From CAYMLL01 sp964390645 (GTDB lineage Bacteria > Planctomycetota > UBA8108): a stretch of DNA of 9,472 nucleotides. How positions within the stretch are numbered: the first letter of the stretch is position 1; the number at the start of each line of letters is the position of its first letter. The notes under the pieces are model-generated. The model saw only the letters and a list, made by a program, of their open reading frames with translations. It was not told the origin of the DNA and ran no database searches. The stretch is from positions 1-9,472 of the forward strand of contig CAYMLL010000294.1 in NCBI GenBank assembly GCA_964390645.1. The letters run 5' to 3'. A program made the translations under genes and the position numbers. Positions 1 to 7,454 of the stretch are shown here, in pieces.

Positions 1-1
1 G

Positions 2-1219
2 GTCTACGAGCGGTGCGTCGCGCTCGGGGAGGGGGTCGTCGCGCGCCACCCCGGCAAGGCCCGCGTCCTCCTGGAGCTCGGCGCCGTCCACTTCCGGCAG
101 GGACGGTTCACGGAGGCGCTGGCGATCTACGACCGGATCCTCCGCACGACCGCGGCGAACGGCAGTGTCCGGCAGCGTCGCGCGCTCTGCTGCTGGAGGC
201 TCGGTCGCACCGAGGAGGCGATCGCCGACTACCGCAGGGCGCTCGCGGACGGCAGCCCGGACTCGACCCGCGTGCGGCTGGAGCTGGCCGACGTGCTCTA
301 CCAGGCCGCACGCCAGCAGGAGTCGGCGGTCGAGCTTCGCGCCCTGCTGCGGACGGGACGCGGCGGCGGCCTCGCGCACTACCACCTCGGCCGCGCCCTC
401 AACGCACTCCTCCTCGAGGGAGATCTCTCCGCGGACCGCACGACCGAGCTGCGTCGCGAGGCGATCGCGACGCTCCAGCGCGCGGCCGTCCTGCGCCCGG
501 CCCACGCGCAGACGCGCTACCTTCTCGGCATGCTGCTGCGTCGCGGCGGAGACGCGCAGGGCGCGCGCGAGCACCTGCGCGCGTACCGTCGGCTGAAGCA
601 GCCCGGCAAGGGCCTCGACCCGGGGAAGCTCGGCGCCTCCGGCCGCGACTTCGAGATCCGCGCGGCGGTGGGGCTGGCGCGCGCGGTCTTCGAGAGCGGC
701 GCCGCCGGCGACGCCCTGCAGCTCGTCGAACACGCCCTGCGGGTCGATCCGGACGCCGTCGAGGCGCACTCGTACAGGGGCTGGATCCACCTGCAGCAGA
801 AGCGCTTTCCCCGGGCCGAGGCGGCGTACAAGGAGGCGCTGAGTCGCGATCCGGGTCACGCCGAATCGCTCTGGAACCTCGGCAAGGTCCACCTGCGCAC
901 GGGCTCTGTCCAGCGCGGCGCGGAGCTGCTCCTCGACGCGACCGAGCGCAAGGGGCACTTTCCCGACGGCTGGGAGATGCTGACGCTCCTCGCCCGGCAG
1001 AAGGGCGTGATGAAGCGCCGCACGCTCGAGTTCTCCCGCAAGGCGCTGGCACAGCGCAAGAGCCCGAAGAACTTCGCGGCGCACGCACAGTGCCTCTTCG
1101 AGGCTGGCCGCCGCCAGGACGCCGAGCAGGTGCTCGAGAGCGGCCTGCGGCGCTTTCGGGGCGACCCGACGCTTTCGCAGGCGCTCGTCGGCCTGCGCGG
1201 GGCGCGGCTCGGCGAATGA
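2..1219 (+). CDS. TPR-repeat protein, 5' end outside window
   Basis: The frame is open from the first bases of the window to a TGA at 1217-1219. It gives at least 405 residues, and the true start lies to the left. The sequence is helical and Ala/Leu/Arg rich, with tetratricopeptide spacing. Clear repeats are near window residues 22-50 (LLELGAVHFRQGRFTEALAI), 58-84 (LCCWRLGRTEEAIADYRRAL), 171-195 and 254-312. The last stretch contains the classic pair YRGWIHLQQKRFPRAEAAY and WNLGKVHLRTGSVQRGAELL. A charged Gly/Lys linker near residues 198-215 separates two repeat blocks. TPR arrays are protein-binding scaffolds; no catalytic domain is visible. The CRTAC1-like gene starts 16 bp downstream, and TPR and ASPIC/UnbV proteins are often neighbours in planctomycetes and relatives, so it probably serves that partner. 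Any signal peptide or extra domain would be in the missing N-terminus. The TPR call is confident; the role is inferred. Confidence 0.88.
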   Translation, partial: VYERCVALGEGVVARHPGKARVLLELGAVHFRQGRFTEALAIYDRILRTTAANGSVRQRRALCCWRLGRTEEAIADYRRALADGSPDSTRVRLELADVLYQAARQQESAVELRALLRTGRGGGLAHYHLGRALNALLLEGDLSADRTTELRREAIATLQRAAVLRPAHAQTRYLLGMLLRRGGDAQGAREHLRAYRRLKQPGKGLDPGKLGASGRDFEIRAAVGLARAVFESGAAGDALQLVEHALRVDPDAVEAHSYRGWIHLQQKRFPRAEAAYKEALSRDPGHAESLWNLGKVHLRTGSVQRGAELLLDATERKGHFPDGWEMLTLLARQKGVMKRRTLEFSRKALAQRKSPKNFAAHAQCLFEAGRRQDAEQVLESGLRRFRGDPTLSQALVGLRGARLGE

Positions 1220-1221
1220 GC

Positions 1222-1226
1222 GAGGA
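1222..1226 (+). promoter_or_regulatory. Ribosome binding site (GAGGA) deciding the GTG start at 1236
   Basis: GAGGA lies 9 nt before the GTG at 1236 and just after the TGA of the TPR gene. It supports the GTG as the start. The next in-frame ATG, at 1293, would remove the basic n-region of the lipoprotein signal. Confidence 0.55.
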
Positions 1227-1235
1227 CCTCCGCCG

Positions 1236-3065
1236 GTGACGAGATCATCACCAACCCCCGCACGAGGCTTCTTCTTCGCGATCGCCGCCGCGATGTCGCT
1301 GGGGATCGCGGCGTCCGTCATCGTCGTCGGTTGCGGCGGCGGCTCATCGAGCGGCGATGGAGCGTCGAGCGGCCACGGAGCGTCCAGCGGCGATGGAGCG
1401 TCGAGCAGCGACGGCACGTCGTCGGTCGACGCACGGACCGTGCCGCCGTTTCCGCGCTTCGCGGACATCACCGCGACGTCCGGTGTCACCTTCCGGCACG
1501 ACAACGGCTTCGACGGCACGAGCTATCGTATCGTCGAGACCGTCAACGGCGGCGTCGGGCTGCTGGACTTCGACGGCGACGGCCACCTCGACATCTACTT
1601 CACGAACGCGCGTCGCCTGCGACACGACGGCGCCGCCCCGAGGAACGCCCTCTACCGCGGCAACGGCGACGGCACCTTCGTCGACGTGTCCGCGCGGTCG
1701 GGCACCGACGATGACGCGCTGACTCTCGGCTGCAGCATCGCCGATGTCGACGGCGACGGACGGCCCGACATCTACGTGACGAACGACGGTCCCAACCGCC
1801 TCTACCGCAACCTCGGAGGCGGCAGGTTCGAGGACATCGCCGCTCGGTCGGGCGTGGCCGGCGGCTCGATGGACGCCGGCTCGGCATTCCTCGACATGGA
1901 CGGAGACGGCGACCTCGACCTCTACGTCGCGTCGTACGCGGTCGACGCGAAGACCGATCAGAGCCCCGCGGTCGTGCGCGGCGCACCGAGCTACTGGCCG
2001 CCGCTCAACTACGCCGCCGCGGCCGACCACCTCTACGAGAACCGCGGCGACGGCACCTTCGCCGACGTCTCCGCGACCTCCGGCATCCGCGCCGTCGACG
2101 GCGGCCGCGGGCTCGGCGTCCTGACCGCGGACATCGACGGCGACGGTGAGCAGGACATCTACGTCGCGAACGACATGACCGCGAACTTCTTCTTCAAGGG
2201 CGACGGTGAGGGGAAGTTCGAGGAGCTCGGGCTCGAGCTCGGCACGGCGACCGGCTTCGAGGGCGACGACCAGGGGAGCATGGGAGTCGCCCTCGGCGAC
2301 TACGACCGTGACGGCATGATGGACCTCTTCGTCACCAACTACCTCGCTCAGACCAACAACCTCTTCCGTGCGGTGCGACCGGATCTCTTCCAGGATGTCG
2401 CGCAGGTCGCGGGAGTCTCCCTGCGCAATCGCCAGGACGTCTCCTGGGGCGTCGGCTTCGTCGACTTCGACGCGGACGGCTGGCGCGACCTCTTCGTCGT
2501 CAACGGCCATCTCAATCCGCACACGGAGAAGCTCGCCGCCGGCACGTCGTACCCCCAGCGCGATCGCCTCTGGCGCAACCGGGGAGACGGCGGCTTCGCG
2601 GAGGTCACGGACGACGTCGGCGATCTCGCGACGCTCGTACGCGTCGGTCGCGGCGCGGCCTTCGGAGACATCGACAACGACGGTGACGTCGACATCATCA
2701 TCGTGCACTCGAGCGGCCCGCCCGCCATCCTGCGCAACGACGGCGACGGCGGCGGCTCCTGGGCGATGATCCGGCTCCTAGGGGCGGCCCGGAACCGCGA
2801 CGCGATCGGCGCCCGGGTGACGGTGCTCGCGGGGGGAGCGAGGCAGACCTTCGTGCGCTCGAGCGCGGCGAGCTACGTGTCGGCGGACGATCCGAGGATC
2901 CACGTCGGCCTCGGAGCGGCCGGCGGCATCGAGCGCATCGACGTGCGCTGGGCGGACGGCAGCACGCAGACGTGGACCGGGCTGCCGGCCCGGCGTCTGA
3001 TCGTGCTCGAGCAGGGCGAGGAGGGCTTCGAGGTCACCGGGCTCGCCGGCGTCAGGAATTCGTGA
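1236..3065 (+). CDS. Exported CRTAC1-like lipoprotein: FG-GAP/VCBS propeller with C-terminal ASPIC/UnbV domain
   Basis: This 609-residue protein starts with GTG. The N-terminus has a basic n-region, a hydrophobic stretch (residues 11-31) and a lipobox ending VVGC with the modifiable Cys at 33, so it should be an envelope-anchored lipoprotein. A Gly/Ser/Asp linker (34-63) follows. Seven calcium-loop motifs of the form DxDxDGxxD sit at 111-119, 170-178, 220-228, 299-307, 355-363, 410-418 and 478-486, as in FG-GAP/VCBS beta-propellers. Residues ~511-585 fit ASPIC/UnbV: RDAIGARVTVLAGG, a Ser/Tyr segment, IHVGLGAAGG and VRWADGSTQTW. This is the domain order of CRTAC1 (cartilage acidic protein 1) homologues. 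The bacterial function is not established; surface adhesion or protein binding is commonly proposed. The gene lies 16 bp after the TPR gene and 20 bp before the thioredoxin/NHL gene, so all three are probably co-transcribed. The family call is strong; the biological role is unknown. Confidence 0.93.
   Translation: MTRSSPTPARGFFFAIAAAMSLGIAASVIVVGCGGGSSSGDGASSGHGASSGDGASSSDGTSSVDARTVPPFPRFADITATSGVTFRHDNGFDGTSYRIVETVNGGVGLLDFDGDGHLDIYFTNARRLRHDGAAPRNALYRGNGDGTFVDVSARSGTDDDALTLGCSIADVDGDGRPDIYVTNDGPNRLYRNLGGGRFEDIAARSGVAGGSMDAGSAFLDMDGDGDLDLYVASYAVDAKTDQSPAVVRGAPSYWPPLNYAAAADHLYENRGDGTFADVSATSGIRAVDGGRGLGVLTADIDGDGEQDIYVANDMTANFFFKGDGEGKFEELGLELGTATGFEGDDQGSMGVALGDYDRDGMMDLFVTNYLAQTNNLFRAVRPDLFQDVAQVAGVSLRNRQDVSWGVGFVDFDADGWRDLFVVNGHLNPHTEKLAAGTSYPQRDRLWRNRGDGGFAEVTDDVGDLATLVRVGRGAAFGDIDNDGDVDIIIVHSSGPPAILRNDGDGGGSWAMIRLLGAARNRDAIGARVTVLAGGARQTFVRSSAASYVSADDPRIHVGLGAAGGIERIDVRWADGSTQTWTGLPARRLIVLEQGEEGFEVTGLAGVRNS
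1353..1424 (+). repeat. Four 18-bp degenerate tandem repeats coding a Gly/Ser/Asp linker
   Basis: Four in-frame 18-bp units begin at 1353, 1371, 1389 and 1407. The first and third units are identical. The second differs by a GAT-to-CAC change and a TCG-to-TCC change, and the fourth is more diverged. They encode the peptide units GDGASS, GHGASS, GDGASS and SDGTSS directly after the lipobox Cys. They probably form a flexible tether between the lipid anchor and the propeller. Because the unit is a multiple of three, copy number could change without a frameshift. Confidence 0.85.
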
Positions 3066-3071
3066 ACCCGC

Positions 3072-3075
3072 GGAG
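3072..3075 (+). promoter_or_regulatory. Ribosome binding site (GGAG) for the thioredoxin/NHL gene
   Basis: GGAG sits 10 nt before the ATG at 3086, in the 20-bp gap after the previous stop codon. It favours this ATG over in-frame starts that lie inside the upstream gene, and the chosen start places a clean signal peptide at the N-terminus. Confidence 0.6.
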
Positions 3076-3085
3076 TGAGATCGAC

Positions 3086-5260
3086 ATGGGAACGAGCTGG
3101 ATGATGATTCGCAGGATACTCGGCGTCTCTTTGATCGTCGGCCTGGTGGCCTCGCCGGTCGCCCCGCAGGAGCCGCAGGCCGCCGGCAAGGATCCGGCGG
3201 CGCGGAGTCCCGAGTTCGCCCGGCTCTACTCGCGGATCCGGCAGCACATCGTGAGGATCGACCAGCGCGCCGAGGAGTTCCGGATCCCCGACTTCGAGAA
3301 GGGAAAGGAGTGGTTCAACTCGCCGCCGCTGTCCTTCGAGCGCGAGCTCCGGGGCAAGGTCGTCCTGCTCGACTTCTGGACCTACTGCTGCATCAACTGC
3401 ATCCACGTCCTCCCGGACCTGGCGTACCTCGAGGAGAAGTACGCCGGCTACCCGGTGGCCTTCGTCGGTGTGCACTCCGCGAAGTTCGACAACGAGAAGG
3501 TCTCCGAGAACGTGCGCCAGGCGGTGCTGCGCTACGAGATCCGCCACCCGGTCATCAACGACGACGAGATGTCCACGTGGCGCAAGATCGGCGTGCGCAG
3601 CTGGCCCTCCCTGGCGATCGTCGGGCCGAAAGGCAACCTGCTGCTCATGGTCTCCGGCGAGGGGCAGCGTGACGTGCTCGACGCGGCGATCGCGGCGACG
3701 CTCGACTTCTACCCGAAGGAGAGCTTCCGGCACGAGCCGGTGCCGCTGGCGCTCGAGACCGCCGGCGCGTCGAGCGACGCCCCCCTGCGCTACCCCGGCA
3801 AGCTCGCCGTCGACGCGAAGCGCGGGCAGCTGTTCATCAGCGACTCGAACCACAACCGCATCGTCGTCACCGATCTCGACGGACGCTTCGTCGAGGTCAT
3901 CGGCACGGGACGGATCGGCCTTCAGGACGGCCCCTACGACACGGCGCGGTTCAACCGTCTGCAGGGACTCGCCGTCGACGGGGATCTCCTCTGGGTCGCC
4001 GACGCCGAGAATCACGCCCTGCGGCGCGTCGATCTCCTGACCCGGACCGTGACGACGGTCGCCGGCAACGGCGTGCAGGGGCGCGACTACGAGGGCGGCC
4101 GCTCCGGCGTGGGCCAGCTGCTCAGCACGCCATGGGACGTCGTGGTCGACGGCGAGAAGGTCTTCATCGCGATGGCCGGAACCCACCAGATCTGGTCGCA
4201 CGACAAGTCGGGTGGAGCCACGTCGCAGTACAGCGGCAGCGGTCGCGAGCAGAACCTCAACTCCGAGAACCGCCTGATGGCCGCGTGGGCGCAGCCGTCC
4301 GGACTGACCATCGGCGCCGGCAAGCTCTTCGTCGCGGACAGCGAGAGCAGCACGATTCGCGACGTCGACCTGGCGAGCGGCGTGACGTCGACGATCGTCG
4401 GCGGGCAGGACGGTCAACCGACGAACCTCTTCGCGTTCGGCGACGTCGATGGCAAGGGTGATGCGGCGAAGCTCCAGCACGCCCTCGGCGTGCTCTGGGT
4501 CGAGAGCCGCAAGTCGGTGCTCGTCGCCGACACCTACAACCACCGCCTGAAGATCCTCGACCCGGCCGCCAGGTCGGTGCGCCAGTGGGTCGGCTCCGGC
4601 AAGTCCGGGCTCGCGGACGGCGCGGGGCTCGAGGCGCGCTTCTCCGAGCCTTCCGGTCTGGCGCTCGCGCCCGACGGTCGGCGCGTCTTCGTCGCCGACA
4701 CCAACAACCACGCGATCCGCGTTGTCGACCTGGAGACCCTCGCCGTCAGGACGCTGAAGCTCAGCGGGATTCCCGGTCCGGCGCCGGCGGCCGTGCCGCG
4801 CAGCACCCGGCTCGCGGACCTGCCGGACACACCGGTCGTCAAGCTGCCGGGCATCAGGATCGCCGCCGCGAAGGAGACCGAGCTGGTGCTCGCGATACGG
4901 CTGCCCGCGAAGCATCACTACTCGAAGGGCGCCGGCAGCCGCTGGCAGATCCTCGCCGATCCGGACTCGCCGATCGACGTCGACGAGAAGGCCGCACAGG
5001 GTCATCTCGAGGACGCGCCCGAGATCGTCACCAGGATCCGCGGCACCCGCGTCGGCGCCACGGGCAACGTGCGTGTCGAGGCGCTCGCGTACTACTGCGA
5101 GGACGGGAAGCAGTGCAAGGTGGGAGCGGTCGTCTTCGAGGTGCCGGTCCAGGTGGCGAAGGACGGCGAGGCGCGCGTCCGCCTCGAGCACTCGCTCCGC
5201 GCCGCCGGCACGTCCTTCGACGGGCTCTTCGAGCTGCCGGACCCGCAGGGCGAGAAGTAG
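3086..5260 (+). CDS. Exported NHLRC2-like protein: thioredoxin fold (CCINC) plus NHL beta-propeller
   Basis: This is a 724-residue protein. Residues 1-28 form a Sec-type signal peptide: R9/R10, a hydrophobic core ILGVSLIVGLVA, then SPVAPQ. Residues ~63-210 are a thioredoxin/TlpA-like domain. It has LLDFWTYCCINC with the active CXXC at C102-C105, GVHSAKFDNEKV, and the cis-proline segment SWPSLAIVGP (P174). Residues ~233-555 are NHL repeats: LFISDSNHNRIVV, LWVADAENHALRRVD, LFVADSESSTIRDVD, VLVADTYNHRLKILD and VFVADTNNHAIRVVD. A C-terminal beta-rich domain (~585-718) holds a second Cys pair, C671 and C677. The domain order, the CCINC motif and the HSAKF segment match the NHLRC2 family, also widespread in planctomycetes. 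A periplasmic thiol-disulfide role on partner proteins is likely, but the substrate is unknown. It is the last gene of the probable TPR/CRTAC1/NHLRC2-like operon. The frame also has possible starts inside the upstream gene, which are less likely. Confidence 0.93.
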   Translation: MGTSWMMIRRILGVSLIVGLVASPVAPQEPQAAGKDPAARSPEFARLYSRIRQHIVRIDQRAEEFRIPDFEKGKEWFNSPPLSFERELRGKVVLLDFWTYCCINCIHVLPDLAYLEEKYAGYPVAFVGVHSAKFDNEKVSENVRQAVLRYEIRHPVINDDEMSTWRKIGVRSWPSLAIVGPKGNLLLMVSGEGQRDVLDAAIAATLDFYPKESFRHEPVPLALETAGASSDAPLRYPGKLAVDAKRGQLFISDSNHNRIVVTDLDGRFVEVIGTGRIGLQDGPYDTARFNRLQGLAVDGDLLWVADAENHALRRVDLLTRTVTTVAGNGVQGRDYEGGRSGVGQLLSTPWDVVVDGEKVFIAMAGTHQIWSHDKSGGATSQYSGSGREQNLNSENRLMAAWAQPSGLTIGAGKLFVADSESSTIRDVDLASGVTSTIVGGQDGQPTNLFAFGDVDGKGDAAKLQHALGVLWVESRKSVLVADTYNHRLKILDPAARSVRQWVGSGKSGLADGAGLEARFSEPSGLALAPDGRRVFVADTNNHAIRVVDLETLAVRTLKLSGIPGPAPAAVPRSTRLADLPDTPVVKLPGIRIAAAKETELVLAIRLPAKHHYSKGAGSRWQILADPDSPIDVDEKAAQGHLEDAPEIVTRIRGTRVGATGNVRVEALAYYCEDGKQCKVGAVVFEVPVQVAKDGEARVRLEHSLRAAGTSFDGLFELPDPQGEK

Positions 5261-5309
5261 CGGGCGGTGGCGGGCCGGGCGATGGGATCCCCGCGGCAAG
5301 CCGACCGGG

Positions 5310-5315
5310 TACAAT
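5310..5315 (+). promoter_or_regulatory. Candidate sigma70-type -10 box (TACAAT)
   Basis: TACAAT matches the -10 consensus at five of six positions and stands out as an AT-rich island in a GC-rich 90-bp gap. No good TTGACA-like -35 element is visible 16-18 bp upstream. A start point near 5322 would give a ~30-nt leader before the ATG at 5351. It suggests that the FG-GAP gene has its own promoter. It resembles the box at 7388, and both are preceded by GG plus one base. Confidence 0.5.
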
Positions 5316-5330
5316 GCGGGCGAGTCCACG

Positions 5331-5336
5331 AGGAGG
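5331..5336 (+). promoter_or_regulatory. Ribosome binding site (AGGAGG) for the FG-GAP gene
   Basis: A perfect AGGAGG lies 14 nt before the ATG at 5351, and an overlapping GGAG (5336-5339) is 11 nt from it. The spacing is long but usable. The site selects the ATG at 5351 over the in-frame GTG at 5267, which lies upstream of the -10 box. Confidence 0.6.
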
Positions 5337-5350
5337 GAGCCGCTGCCGCC

Positions 5351-7267
<1,917 letters not shown>

Positions 7268-7304
7268 GCGGCAGGCAGCGGCTGGCGCCATGTTCCGGCG
7301 ACTC

Positions 7305-7320
7305 TCGCGGTCCCCCGCGA
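7305..7320 (+). other. Short GC hairpin after the FG-GAP gene
   Basis: A perfect 6-bp inverted repeat (TCGCGG / CCGCGA) with a 4-nt TCCC loop starts 37 bp after the stop codon at 7265-7267. No T-run follows, so it is not a canonical intrinsic terminator. Hairpins this short arise easily in GC-rich DNA. It could act as a weak 3' stabiliser or be chance. The rest of the 187-bp gap holds only the candidate promoter and ribosome binding site. Confidence 0.3.
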
Positions 7321-7387
7321 AGGGCTGCCCGGACCCGCGCGTCACGACGATCCCGGGAACGCCCTTCCGGGGCAGACGTCGAGAGGC

Positions 7388-7393
7388 TACGAT
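7388..7393 (+). promoter_or_regulatory. Candidate sigma70-type -10 box (TACGAT)
   Basis: TACGAT matches the -10 consensus at four of six positions and stands out from its GC-rich surroundings. It is preceded by GGC, similar to the GGG before TACAAT at 5310. The best -35 candidate, TTCCGG at 7365-7370 with a 17-bp spacer, is weak. Transcription would start near 7400, giving a leader of ~55 nt before the ATG at 7455. Confidence 0.48.
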
Positions 7394-7442
7394 AGCCGCG
7401 CAGCACCGGGTGTCGGAGGATCTCCCCGGCGCCCGAAGGCCC

Positions 7443-7446
7443 GGAG
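7443..7446 (+). promoter_or_regulatory. Ribosome binding site (GGAG) for the DUF1549 gene
   Basis: GGAG lies 8 nt before the ATG at 7455. An in-frame GTG at 7410 is an alternative start, but no purine-rich site precedes it and it is only 16 nt after the -10 box. The ATG at 7455 places the basic residues R3/R4 and a hydrophobic stretch at the N-terminus. Confidence 0.5.
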
Positions 7447-7454
7447 CCCGGTCG

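Noticed and set aside
13..1239. A 408-codon + strand frame overlapping the TPR gene
   Set aside because: It is Arg/Pro/Gly/Ala-rich and typical of a GC-driven off-frame. The frame beginning at base 2 encodes clear TPR repeats.
1344..2708. A 454-codon open frame on the minus strand
   Set aside because: It mirrors the calcium loops of the CRTAC1-like gene and consists mainly of Val/Asp/Ala/Glu repeats.
2972..3085. A 38-residue N-terminal extension of the thioredoxin/NHL protein
   Set aside because: It lies within the upstream coding sequence and would bury the signal peptide. The ATG at 3086 has a well-spaced GGAG and a normal N-terminus.
5267..5350. A GTG start at 5267 for the FG-GAP gene
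   Set aside because: It is upstream of the candidate -10 box and would put 28 polar residues before the signal peptide. The ATG at 5351 is preceded by AGGAGG.
7305..7320. Intrinsic terminator after the FG-GAP gene
   Set aside because: The stem is only 6 bp and no T-run follows, so the sequence does not support a rho-independent terminator.
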